From assembly GCA_012515495.1 (NCBI GenBank), contig JAAYYH010000024.1:1-9751 (forward strand): a DNA stretch of 9,751 nt. Reading direction: 5' to 3'. Below the pieces are notes generated by a model. That model saw nothing but the letters and a program-made list of their open reading frames with translations. It had not been told where the DNA came from and made no database searches. This DNA comes from Coriobacteriaceae bacterium (GTDB taxonomy: Bacteria > Actinomycetota > Coriobacteriia > Coriobacteriales > UBA8131). This document shows positions 1 through 6,722 of the stretch, piece after piece; position 1 is the stretch's first letter, and every line of letters starts with the position of its first letter. The position numbers were made by a program, and so were the translations under genes.

Positions 1-647
1 ACTTCCTCAGTGAAGGCCGCGAAACGTTCGGACTTGGGGATATGCGCGAACTCTTCGATATCTATCGGCTTACCATAGCGTAGCACGACTCTTGGGAAAC
101 GTAAGCCACGCGTACCAGGTGGCTTGATCTCATCAGTGCCCCAGATCCTCACGGGGATAACCTGCGCCTTGCTCATCTGCGCTATCAGCGCGATACCTTC
201 TCGGCTTTCGGTATCCTGCTCAGACGGGCGTACCCTGGTGCCTTCGGGGAAGATGCCAAGACACTCACCGCGTTTGAGTATCGTCACCGCGCGTCGGATC
301 GCGGTGCGATCAGCGGTCCCCCTTTTCACTGGGAAGCCACCTACCAGCGCGCCCATCCGGGCTATCAGCGGATTGCGGAACAACTCCTCCTTACCAATGA
401 ACCGGATTCGCCTAGGCCGCAACGACAGCATCACGAAAACGGGATCGAGATTGGAGAAATGGTTGGCCGCGAAGATATAGGGTGTCTTAGAGGACACCTG
501 ACGCAGGTGCTCGACATCATAGAAACGATAACGGAACAACGGTTTTAACACTACGCGAGCAACAGCGCAGAACAAGGTGTTGAACCAACGCGAACAGCGA
601 CCAGCTTCTTCAAGGGAACCATCGTAGTACGATTCCAACGGTCTCAT
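1..647 (-). CDS. plsC: 1-acyl-sn-glycerol-3-phosphate acyltransferase, partial (3' end outside window)
   Basis: Membrane-associated acyltransferase that transfers a second acyl chain to lysophosphatidic acid to give phosphatidic acid, the precursor of membrane phospholipids. I translated 215 codons by hand from the ATG at 647-645. The family motifs are in order: NHFSNLD (residues 62-68) carries the catalytic HX4D (H63, D68); IRFIGKEEL (81-89); GGFPVKRGT (103-111); FPEGTR (133-138), the acyl-glycerol-phosphate binding motif. The reading frame is open to the window edge, so the C-terminus (probably a few tens of residues) is missing. The start overlaps the cmk stop in an ATGA, implying translational coupling. 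No strong membrane segment is obvious in the visible part. Acyl-donor specificity cannot be read from sequence. Family assignment is firm; PlsC rather than another PlsC-like paralogue is probable. Confidence 0.93.
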   Translation of the reverse strand, partial: MRPLESYYDGSLEEAGRCSRWFNTLFCAVARVVLKPLFRYRFYDVEHLRQVSSKTPYIFAANHFSNLDPVFVMLSLRPRRIRFIGKEELFRNPLIARMGALVGGFPVKRGTADRTAIRRAVTILKRGECLGIFPEGTRVRPSEQDTESREGIALIAQMSKAQVIPVRIWGTDEIKPPGTRGLRFPRVVLRYGKPIDIEEFAHIPKSERFAAFTEE

Positions 648-1483
648 CTCATCAGCCCTTCAGGTCGCCTCGCGTCAGTGGGTTCGACAGCGCTACTGGC
701 GCTACTCGTACTACTGGCGCTACTGGTACTACTGGCGCTACTGCCAACATCTTCTTGCGTCTTCACTTTAGCATCAGCATCCTGCTCTACTATAGCCTGC
801 GCCAGCTTGACAATGCGGGCGATAACTTTGCCGATACTAATTTCCGTCGAATCGATCTCGATACTATCCTCGGCAGCTACCAGTGGCGATACCTCCCGCG
901 ATTCATCCTCCTGATCCCGTCGCAGTATCTCTTCCAGCACTTGTTGCTCATCGGTATTGTCTATGACCGCGTATTCCACCGCAGTCTGGGCTTTTCGGGA
1001 GATATTCTGCTTCACACGTCTGCGGGCACGGACCTCAGGTTGTGCCGTCAAAAAGATCTTCAGCTCTGCCTGAGGAAACACCGCTGTACCGATATCGCGC
1101 CCTTCCATCACCGTGTCGTGCGCCATGCCAAACCGACGCTGTTGGGACACGAGTGCCGCGCGCACCTCAGGATAGGAGGAGACCGTGGAGACATGGGCGT
1201 CCACCAGGGGCGTGCGGATCAAGTCAGTGACATCCTCACCATCGATGAAGACGCTCGAAGGCAATGACTCGCCAAGCTTATAGCCGAACTCGATGGTCTG
1301 CGTCTCAGCGATACCCGCGACTGCCTGAGCATCAGTGATATCCAGTCCGTTGGCCAGCGCGCTATAGGTGACCGCTCGATACATGGCTCCTGTATCGAGA
1401 TAACTGAAACCCAACGAGCGCGCGACTCGCTTGGCTACCGTCGATTTACCCGATCCCGCTGGACCGTCTATCGCAATTATCAT
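644..1483 (-). CDS. cmk: Cytidylate kinase with Ser-rich repeat tail
   Basis: Cytosolic (d)CMP kinase: ATP + (d)CMP to ADP + (d)CDP, in pyrimidine nucleotide salvage and supply. From ATG 1483 the 279-residue product begins with the textbook P-loop GPAGSGKST (7-15), then YLDTGAMYRAVT (28-39), MEGRDIGT (126-133) and the lid-region pattern RRDQEDESREVSPL (188-201). The core ends near residue 235. Typical Cmk is about 215-230 residues, so roughly 45 extra residues follow, with a low-complexity SSA/SST stretch (248-265) encoded by a 9-bp tandem repeat. A TTG at 1498 could add MGSRQ, but ATG 1483 fits the family N-terminus better; neither has a strong ribosome-binding site. The gene lies 51 bp after aroA and overlaps plsC by four bases, as in many actinobacterial aroA-cmk-plsC blocks. 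Function is near certain; the role of the tail is unknown. Confidence 0.95.
   Translation of the reverse strand: MIIAIDGPAGSGKSTVAKRVARSLGFSYLDTGAMYRAVTYSALANGLDITDAQAVAGIAETQTIEFGYKLGESLPSSVFIDGEDVTDLIRTPLVDAHVSTVSSYPEVRAALVSQQRRFGMAHDTVMEGRDIGTAVFPQAELKIFLTAQPEVRARRRVKQNISRKAQTAVEYAVIDNTDEQQVLEEILRRDQEDESREVSPLVAAEDSIEIDSTEISIGKVIARIVKLAQAIVEQDADAKVKTQEDVGSSASSTSSASSTSSASSAVEPTDARRPEGLMR
691..744. repeat. 9-bp tandem repeat (6 units) in the cmk tail
   Basis: Six contiguous 9-bp units start at 691, 700, 709, 718, 727 and 736. On the plus strand they alternate between CGCTACTGG and TACTACTGG with one or two substitutions. On the coding (minus) strand they give SSA/SST tripeptides. Because the unit is a multiple of three, copy-number changes would lengthen or shorten the Cmk tail without breaking the frame or the downstream ATGA overlap with plsC. 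Confidence 0.93.
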
Positions 1484-1534
1484 CTGTCTCGAACCCAATC
1501 TTTCAAAGGTACTGATCGACTAAAGGATACTCCA

Positions 1535-2929
1535 TCACTGTCCGGACAACGACAGCAGGTCGGTGATGAAGCCTGGATAACTCACTCCACAACAGTCGAT
1601 ATCCGGCACCTCGATGTCAAGGGCAAAAGCACGCGCCGCCACAATCCAGGTCATTGCCAGGCGATGGTCACCACGGGCGCTGAGAACGATCCCGCCGTGG
1701 GCAGGCCCACTATGCGTGGGCTCGCCATGTATAGGCTCGCTGAACGTAGACTCACTATGCGTGGGCGGTCCCTGGCTGACGATAAGGTCATCTCCGTCAA
1801 CAACAGCATGACAACCCAATACGCTGAGGCCTTCGAAGATTGCCGATAACCGATCGGACTCCTTGACGCGCAACTCACCAACGCCTTCAAATCTCGTGTT
1901 TCCACTTGCAGCCGTCGCCAGAAGCGCCAGAATGGGTACTTCATCGATGAGGCTTGGTATCTCATCTGCTGTGACAGTGGTTGCCTTCAGGTTGTCGCGC
2001 CAGCTCACGGTCACATCACCTGTCAGCTCCTGGCCCAGCGTGCCTCGCTCGTTGATCTTGATCTCTATGCTGACACCCATACGTCGCAACACAGCCATGA
2101 AGCCAGTGCGCGTTGGATTGAGCGACAGATTCGTTATCGTTACCTGGCTATGCGGCAGCAACGCGGCAGCAACCAGTAAGAACGCTGCAGAGGAAGGATC
2201 TCCCGGAACAGCGCAATCACTTGGTCTCAGCTCCTGGCCACCTTCGATACTGACTTTTAGGCCATCCACGCGGACAGCGACGCCAAAGGCCGGCAATAGC
2301 AGCTCGGTATGATCACGACTCTTCTGCGGTTCACTGAAGCTCGTAGTTCCCTGGGCAGAGATTCCCGCGAGCAGGATGGCGCTTTTCACCTGTGCGGAGG
2401 CAATCGGCGAATGATAATCGATTGCCCGCAAAGAGGCGCTGCCCTCGACAGTGATGGGCAGATGGTCCATCGGTGAGAAGCTTGCGCCCATTTCTGACAA
2501 AGGTTCAGTCACCCTGCGCATCGGGCGCCTGCTCAGTGATTCATCTCCAGTAAGTGTGACATTGAGTTGTCGACCGGAGAGCAGCCCTAATAACAGCCGC
2601 GTTGTGGTCCCAGAATTACCGCAGTCTATCTGCAGTGGCTCATGTACCCCAAATGACTCTTCACTCCTGCTGGTGATTGGACCAGCGATGGTCCCCGATA
2701 ATCCACTCGGGTCACTGACAAGCTCAACATGGGCACCCAGTGACTCGACAGCTGCCAGTGTCGCGCGGACATCGAATGAATCCAACAATCCGCTGACTTG
2801 TGAACTTCCGTTGGCGAGCGCAGCGAATAACGCGACTCGATGCGACAATGACTTATCACCCGGCACGCTGATAGTGCCCGTCAGCGGACACCTGTCGAAT
2901 TGTGAACCCCTGACCAGTGACGATGTCAC
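1535..2929 (-). CDS. aroA: 3-phosphoshikimate 1-carboxyvinyltransferase (EPSP synthase), class II-like
   Basis: Sixth step of the shikimate pathway: shikimate-3-phosphate + phosphoenolpyruvate to EPSP + Pi, in the cytosol, feeding chorismate. The start is GTG 2929: AAGGAG lies at 2942-2937, seven bases upstream, and this start follows the tyrA stop by four bases, whereas the longer open frame to 3013 would overlap tyrA by 80 bp. The product is 464 residues (usual about 430). Motifs: PGDKSLSHR (23-31, substrate Lys26), GNSGTTTRLL (104-113), GDESLSRRPMRR (128-139), SAQVK (178-182), RDHTE (205-209), NPTR (271-274), DEIPSLIDEVP (322-332), KESDR (356-360) and GDHRLAM (420-426). SAQxK, RxHxE and NxTR are the signatures associated with class II, often glyphosate-tolerant, enzymes. 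A repeat-encoded insert of about 25 residues (388-413) lengthens the loop before GDHR. Very confident in function; tolerance is only inferred. Confidence 0.97.
   Translation of the reverse strand: MTSSLVRGSQFDRCPLTGTISVPGDKSLSHRVALFAALANGSSQVSGLLDSFDVRATLAAVESLGAHVELVSDPSGLSGTIAGPITSRSEESFGVHEPLQIDCGNSGTTTRLLLGLLSGRQLNVTLTGDESLSRRPMRRVTEPLSEMGASFSPMDHLPITVEGSASLRAIDYHSPIASAQVKSAILLAGISAQGTTSFSEPQKSRDHTELLLPAFGVAVRVDGLKVSIEGGQELRPSDCAVPGDPSSAAFLLVAAALLPHSQVTITNLSLNPTRTGFMAVLRRMGVSIEIKINERGTLGQELTGDVTVSWRDNLKATTVTADEIPSLIDEVPILALLATAASGNTRFEGVGELRVKESDRLSAIFEGLSVLGCHAVVDGDDLIVSQGPPTHSESTFSEPIHGEPTHSGPAHGGIVLSARGDHRLAMTWIVAARAFALDIEVPDIDCCGVSYPGFITDLLSLSGQ
1693..1767. repeat. 15-bp tandem repeat (5 units) inside aroA
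   Basis: Five contiguous 15-bp units start at 1693, 1708, 1723, 1738 and 1753. The first and last CACTATGCGTGGGC-type units (1708 and 1753) match over 14 bases; the others are diverged. On the coding strand they encode a pentapeptide array of the form [E/G]P[T/I/A]H[S/G], roughly AroA residues 388-413, between DDLIVSQG and ARGDHR. The repeat is in frame, so unit loss or gain would only change a loop length. Confidence 0.9.
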
Positions 2930-2933
2930 GTCT

Positions 2934-4118
2934 TTACTCCTTGGGAACCAACGGGCGGATGCTAACATCGAAACCATTATCAAGCAACAGGCTGGTGAGA
3001 CCGCCGAAATCACCTTCGTCAGTGAGGATCAGCTCCAAAATCGCTGTGTCCTCAGTGATATGGTCGATGTCGATTGACTGGATGTTGCAGCCCACTTTTC
3101 CAGCGAAGCCCGTAACCTGGGCAATCGCGCCAGAATGATTGGACATCGGGATACGCACCTCAACCAAGCGCTCCGAGCTGGGCACCCAGTTCGCGGGTAT
3201 GGCGCGACGCAGCTCGGCGGCGTTTTCCAACATCTTGGTCAAACCACGTCTGTCCTCCGCGCGGATGGACTGCTCGAGTCCATTGAGTATGCCTTGCAGC
3301 TCCTCCAAACCAGCCGCCAACGCCTGTTTATTGTCAAGCGCGATTCCACACCACAACTCAGCTGAGCCAGCTGCTATCCGAGTCGTATCCTTGAAACCAC
3401 CGGCAGCCAGACGGAACAGTCCCTGGCTCTTATCAGCATGGTCTCCAGCCAGCTGCACCAAAGCACTGGCGACCATATGCGGCACATGGCTGACAACCGC
3501 TACGACACTGTCGTGCTCACTACGCGGCACCGAGATCGTACGTGCGCCCAATGAGGTGACGAATTCATGCAGCCGCAGATAGGCGTCGGGGTCGGTGTCA
3601 TTGTCAGGGCAGAGTATCCAATGCGCCCCTTGGAATAGATTGGCACGAGCACCTTCCAAGCCATTGACCTCGCTACCAGCCATTGGATGGCCAGGGATGA
3701 ACAGCTGCGGATCTTTGAGGATACCATCCGCCTGAGCACAGAGCACACCTTTGGTAGAGGCGACATCGGTGATAATCCCGTCAAAACCACTGCGCCGAAT
3801 GCGCTCCAACCATTCTTCGGCTCCAGATACCGGAATCGCGAGGATGATCAACTCTATCTCACCACTATCCAGCCAGGCATCTACCCGCTGGTCATTAGGT
3901 ACTGCCACCTCGTCCACAAAGGATTTTTCCAGTGCGACTGTCACCGTCTGCTTGTCAACATCGACACCATAGACTTTCGGTGGCTCGGGCAATGCCTTGA
4001 GTGCTGCAGCGATCGAACCACCGATTAAACCGATTCCTATCACCAATATCGATGCGAAAGGTTTAATCGCTGAGCCGTCTACTATCTCTGTCTCGTTCAC
4101 TTCTTCTCTATCAGTCAT
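2934..4118 (-). CDS. tyrA: Prephenate dehydrogenase with C-terminal ACT domain
   Basis: Oxidative decarboxylation of prephenate (or arogenate) with NAD(P)+ in tyrosine synthesis; cytosolic. The 394-residue product has an N-terminal Rossmann domain with GIGLIGGS (28-35) and an acidic end of strand two (YGVDVD, 50-55), which favours NAD+ over NADP+. The helical catalytic half has DVASTKG (118-124), HPMAGSE (144-150), SHVPHMVASAL (210-220) and GGFKDTTRIAAG (240-251). Residues about 316-390 form an ACT domain (RLVEVRIPMSNHSGAIAQV...), typically the tyrosine feedback site. Start ATG 4118 overlaps the hisC stop (ATGA) and has GGGAAG five bases upstream. Whether prephenate or arogenate is preferred cannot be told from the sequence. 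It sits between a HisC-family aminotransferase and aroA, consistent with an aromatic amino acid operon. Confidence 0.95.
   Translation of the reverse strand: MTDREEVNETEIVDGSAIKPFASILVIGIGLIGGSIAAALKALPEPPKVYGVDVDKQTVTVALEKSFVDEVAVPNDQRVDAWLDSGEIELIILAIPVSGAEEWLERIRRSGFDGIITDVASTKGVLCAQADGILKDPQLFIPGHPMAGSEVNGLEGARANLFQGAHWILCPDNDTDPDAYLRLHEFVTSLGARTISVPRSEHDSVVAVVSHVPHMVASALVQLAGDHADKSQGLFRLAAGGFKDTTRIAAGSAELWCGIALDNKQALAAGLEELQGILNGLEQSIRAEDRRGLTKMLENAAELRRAIPANWVPSSERLVEVRIPMSNHSGAIAQVTGFAGKVGCNIQSIDIDHITEDTAILELILTDEGDFGGLTSLLLDNGFDVSIRPLVPKE
2937..2942 (-). promoter_or_regulatory. Shine-Dalgarno site fixing the aroA start
   Basis: AAGGAG on the minus strand sits seven bases upstream of the aroA GTG (2929-2927) and spans the last codons of tyrA just before its TAA (2936-2934). 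It decides the aroA start in favour of GTG 2929 and suggests that ribosomes finishing tyrA load directly onto aroA. Confidence 0.85.
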
Positions 4119-5209
4119 TGTGTCTTCCCAAAGAGTTGCTTAAACGCGTCGATTGTCGCCCGAACTCCTTCTTCGTCGCCAACCCCCACACGCAAGCCTT
4201 CTGCCCCTGGAACCGCTCGGACGATGATACCCATCTTCAAGAGCTGATTGAACCTCTCGGCAGCATTGGGGATGTGTACCCAGATGAAATTGGCTCCAGA
4301 GCGATAATATGAGAGGCCGAGTTCATCGAAGCATTGATAAAGCTGTTGTTTGCCAGCCGAATTCAGAGCTCGACGACGAGCGATCTCCTCTGTCTCGTCG
4401 AAACAAGCCAAAGCTCCGGCTTGGGCTACCGAGTTGACGTTGAATGGCTCGCGCACCCGATTGAATGCTTCCACGATTTCTTTAGGAGCGATACCATAGC
4501 CACAACGTATTCCTGCCATTGAATACATCTTGGAAAAGGTCTTGAGGATCACCAGTGGCCGCACCCCGTCAAAATAGCGCATGAAATCGATGGCATCCTC
4601 ATCGTCGACAAACTCGATATAGGCGATGTCCAAGACCAAGAGCACATGATCGGGCAGCTTATTGATGAACGCGTCGAAATCGGCAGCGGATATGACACCA
4701 CCCGATGGGTTATTCGGCGAGCAGATGAATACCAGCTTCGTCTTATCAGTGATTGCGGCAGCCATCGCGTCAAGATCGAACACGCCTTCCTCAGTCAACG
4801 GTACTTCAATTGCTGTAGCTCCAGCTAGCTGTGTGCTGGAGCGATAAACGACAAAGGATGGCCAACAATAGACGACCTCGTCTTCGGGCATCAGGCAACT
4901 TTGGGCGATTAAGCATAACAGTTCATTCGAGCCGTTACCCACCATGATCTGCTCAGGCTCCACACCATAGTGCTCGGCGAGACGCATGGTCAGCGCGTGA
5001 GAAGACCCGTCGCTGTACTCATTGAGCAGTGGCAGACACTCGGCCATGGCCTTGAGCGCAGAAGGAAAAGGCGAAAACGGGCTCTCGTTCGATGACAGCT
5101 TATAGATGGTATCCACTTCGCAGATCTCACGGATCTGCTCCTCACGCAATCCTGGAGAGTACGGTATAACCGGTAGGTTATAGGGGTTGAAGAAGTTGTT
5201 CCAATCCAT
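4115..5209 (-). CDS. hisC: Histidinol-phosphate / aromatic aminotransferase (HisC family)
   Basis: PLP-dependent fold-type I aminotransferase of 364 residues. HisC itself converts imidazole-acetol phosphate + glutamate to histidinol phosphate; close relatives transaminate aromatic 2-oxoacids. Motifs: KLSSNESPFSP (37-47), GNGSNE (91-96), CSPNNPSG (163-170), DIAYIEF (194-200, with PLP-ring Asp194 and Tyr197), TFSKMYSMAGIRCGYG (224-239, Schiff-base Lys227 and Arg235), and GLRVGVG (338-344) with the probable carboxylate-binding Arg340. The usual DEAY is DIAY here, a change at a non-catalytic position. The start at ATG 5209 has GAGGAG 11 bases upstream, slightly long. No other his genes are visible; the partners are tyrA and aroA, so an aromatic (phenylpyruvate or hydroxyphenylpyruvate) or dual role is plausible. 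The symbol names the family rather than the proven substrate. Confidence 0.87.
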   Translation of the reverse strand: MDWNNFFNPYNLPVIPYSPGLREEQIREICEVDTIYKLSSNESPFSPFPSALKAMAECLPLLNEYSDGSSHALTMRLAEHYGVEPEQIMVGNGSNELLCLIAQSCLMPEDEVVYCWPSFVVYRSSTQLAGATAIEVPLTEEGVFDLDAMAAAITDKTKLVFICSPNNPSGGVISAADFDAFINKLPDHVLLVLDIAYIEFVDDEDAIDFMRYFDGVRPLVILKTFSKMYSMAGIRCGYGIAPKEIVEAFNRVREPFNVNSVAQAGALACFDETEEIARRRALNSAGKQQLYQCFDELGLSYYRSGANFIWVHIPNAAERFNQLLKMGIIVRAVPGAEGLRVGVGDEEGVRATIDAFKQLFGKTQ

Positions 5210-5317
5210 CTGCTCACTATCTCCTCACGTTGACGATCTGCCTTCAGTGTCTTGATCCGTTCTTTGCAGAGATTCCCAGGTATCCCAATCGCTCTGAGCC
5301 TTAAGATGCTCTCGTCG

Positions 5318-5971
5318 CTATATGATACCAGCAAGCCATTCAGGCTTGATCCCAAAGCGTTCCAAAGTTATACCGTCGTCTCTGTCGTTGACGAACAACG
5401 TTGACTCGACGTTTCGCACCGTCATGTTCCACAGACGTGAGACGGGAATATGCAGCCAATAGGAGCTGAGCCCCCTGATTACCCCGCCATGCGCGATAAC
5501 GGCGGTCTTGCCCTGACGCAACTCCAGATCCTCGGCCGCAGCACGCAGACGTTCAGCGAATTGCTCAATGGATTCCGCGCCTTCAACCGGCCAATAGGCA
5601 GCTGTCTCCCCCCAGGGAAGACTTAGTCCCTTATCCATTGCCTCTTGATGAGTAAGACCTTCCGCCGCACCAAAATCGATCTCCGCGACCCTTTCATCGA
5701 TCTTGATATCCAGACCCAACCGCTGAGCAACTGGCTCGGCAATAGCTAGACAGCGCTCCAGTGGCGAAGAGACAATCTCTGTTGGTTGCCAGGAGACCAG
5801 ACCCTCGATAGCCTGTTTGAGCTGTTGTTGCCCAAGTTCGGATAGCGGCATGTTCTGAGCGCCAAGGAAACGTCTGGCTTGATTGGCGACAGTTTGAGGA
5901 TGACGCATCAGCAGTATCTTGGCTTGTGAGTGGCGAACCTCACTGATATATCCATGCGGATCGAGTACCAT
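5318..5971 (-). CDS. Histidine phosphatase superfamily protein (phosphoglycerate mutase-like)
   Basis: A 217-residue member of the branch-1 histidine phosphatases, which use a phospho-histidine intermediate to hydrolyse or move phosphate on small molecules. Visible residues: LMRHPQT (21-27), with nucleophile His24 in an RHP variant of the usual RHG; SSPLERC (68-74) with Arg73; the acid residue in VAEIDFGAAEG (95-105, Glu97); and AHGG (160-163) with the second His161. The DFG-E-G layout resembles the CobC/alpha-ribazole phosphatase and small phosphatase group more than true glycolytic mutases. The substrate is unknown; a phosphatase near hisC invites a histidinol-phosphatase guess, but nothing in the sequence supports it specifically. 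ATG 5971 has a GGTGGGAA stretch just upstream. A TAGAAT (6012-6007) could be a -10 element, but no -35 is seen. There is a 108-bp gap before hisC. Confidence 0.85.
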   Translation of the reverse strand: MVLDPHGYISEVRHSQAKILLMRHPQTVANQARRFLGAQNMPLSELGQQQLKQAIEGLVSWQPTEIVSSPLERCLAIAEPVAQRLGLDIKIDERVAEIDFGAAEGLTHQEAMDKGLSLPWGETAAYWPVEGAESIEQFAERLRAAAEDLELRQGKTAVIAHGGVIRGLSSYWLHIPVSRLWNMTVRNVESTLFVNDRDDGITLERFGIKPEWLAGII

Positions 5972-6066
5972 TTTCCCACCATTTCGCGAATTTGCTTAAC
6001 TGCCCTATTCTACCGCACTTTCTGCACAGTACCGCTTGCTGAAGGTGCTTCTTAGGTAAGGGGTAG

Positions 6067-6085
6067 GTACGTTGATGTACGTTGA
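6067..6085. repeat. Direct repeat GTACGTTGA x2, downstream of pdxT
   Basis: GTACGTTGA occurs at 6067-6075 and 6077-6085, a 10-bp period (about one helical turn), in the 118-bp gap between the pdxT stop and the phosphatase start. It may be a protein-binding site placed on one DNA face or simply a small slippage duplication. No terminator-like hairpin with a T-run was found in this gap. Confidence 0.6.
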
Positions 6086-6089
6086 CGCG

Positions 6090-6695
6090 CTATACCCTGA
6101 TCTCATTGACGAAGAGGGTGTGGATTGCGTCGCAGGAATCGAGTTCGGGATGGAACGATACCGCGATCTGTGAGCCAAAACGTACAGCGACGATGCGCCC
6201 GTCAACCCGAGCAAGCACCTCCACACCTGTCTCAGCTTGCTCGACAAAGGGTGCGCGGATAAAAGTCATCGGTACCTCACCCAATCCCGAGAAATCCTGA
6301 CTCGTATGGAAACTGCCAAGCTGACGCCCATAGGCATTTCGCCGTACGGTTACGAGCATGGTTGCCAGTCGCGGGGATCGCGTGGGATCAGAGGTGCTGT
6401 CATCGCTGATCTCTCTGGCCAGAAGTATCAATCCGGCGCAGGTAGCCAGCACTGGTAGCCCCTCCATAATCAAGCACCGTAAAGGCTCGAGCATCCCCAG
6501 CTCATCAATCAGCTTACCCTGAACCGTGCTTTCACCACCGGGCAGCACCAATCCATCGAAAGGTTGATCAAGATCGCTGGCCTTGCGCAACTCGATACAT
6601 GAGCATCCCAAGCGTTCAAGCCGCTGTTCGTGCTCGAGGAACGCACCCTGAACCGCAAGCACGGCGATTGTAGGTTGACGCCTCTCGCTAGTCAT
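6090..6695 (-). CDS. pdxT: PLP synthase glutaminase subunit
   Basis: Class I glutamine amidotransferase that releases ammonia from glutamine and channels it to PdxS for pyridoxal 5'-phosphate synthesis; cytosolic 12+12 complex. The 201-residue product (family about 190-200) has the diagnostic set: AVQGAFLEH (14-22), LPGGEST (51-57), nucleophile Cys86 in ATCAGLI, VRRNAYGRQ (118-126), FIRAPF (145-150) and the His182/Glu184 pair in FHPEL. The catalytic triad is intact. The start at ATG 6695 has only a weak GAGAAG upstream and lies inside a TAATG that ends a six-codon minicistron duplicated from the pdxT start itself, so translation probably depends on coupling or re-initiation. It is 27 bp downstream of pdxS, as expected for a pdxST operon. 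Confidence 0.97.
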   Translation of the reverse strand: MTSERRQPTIAVLAVQGAFLEHEQRLERLGCSCIELRKASDLDQPFDGLVLPGGESTVQGKLIDELGMLEPLRCLIMEGLPVLATCAGLILLAREISDDSTSDPTRSPRLATMLVTVRRNAYGRQLGSFHTSQDFSGLGEVPMTFIRAPFVEQAETGVEVLARVDGRIVAVRFGSQIAVSFHPELDSCDAIHTLFVNEIRV

Positions 6696-6715
6696 TACCG
6701 CTTCTCGCTTGTCAT
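6676..6715 (-). repeat. 20-bp tandem duplication of the pdxT start
   Basis: On the minus strand, 6715-6696 reads ATGACAAGCGAGAAGCGGTA and 6695-6676 reads ATGACTAGCGAGAGGCGTCA: two adjacent 20-bp copies with 16 of 20 identical bases. The second copy is the beginning of pdxT (MTSERRQ). As 20 is not a multiple of three, the first copy is in another frame and reads MTSEKR then stop. Confidence 0.9.
6695..6715 (-). promoter_or_regulatory. Six-codon minicistron (MTSEKR-stop) overlapping the pdxT ATG
   Basis: ATG 6715-6713 is preceded by AGGA (6724-6721, merged with the pdxS TAG) at a five-base spacing, a better initiation site than that of pdxT. It encodes six codons and stops at TAA 6697-6695, forming TAATG with the pdxT start. 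The arrangement suggests termination-reinitiation or a dampener setting the PdxT:PdxS ratio. This is an inference from layout; the peptide itself is probably functionless. Confidence 0.5.
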
Positions 6716-6722
6716 TGAATTC

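Noticed and set aside
755..1267. 170-codon plus-strand frame antisense to cmk
   Set aside because: Cmk motifs on the minus strand account for the constraint; the antisense product resembles no family.
1535..3013. Longer aroA reading frame starting at 3013
   Set aside because: It would overlap tyrA by 80 bp; the first 28 residues are unlike EPSP synthase, and GTG 2929 has AAGGAG at an ideal distance.
2451..3077. Long plus-strand open frame antisense to aroA/tyrA
   Set aside because: Low-complexity Ser/Leu-rich shadow of aroA with no recognisable domain or ribosome-binding site; the opposite strand has every EPSP synthase motif.
5332..5347. AAGCC/GGCTT hairpin near the phosphatase stop as a terminator
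   Set aside because: Five-base stem inside the coding sequence with no following T-run.
5210..5355. Small gene in the 108-bp phosphatase-hisC gap
   Set aside because: The open frame there only continues as an out-of-frame shadow of hisC and has no family features.
6007..6012. TAGAAT as a promoter -10 for the phosphatase gene
   Set aside because: Well placed, but no -35-like hexamer at 15-19 bases and no extended TG; kept only as a remark.
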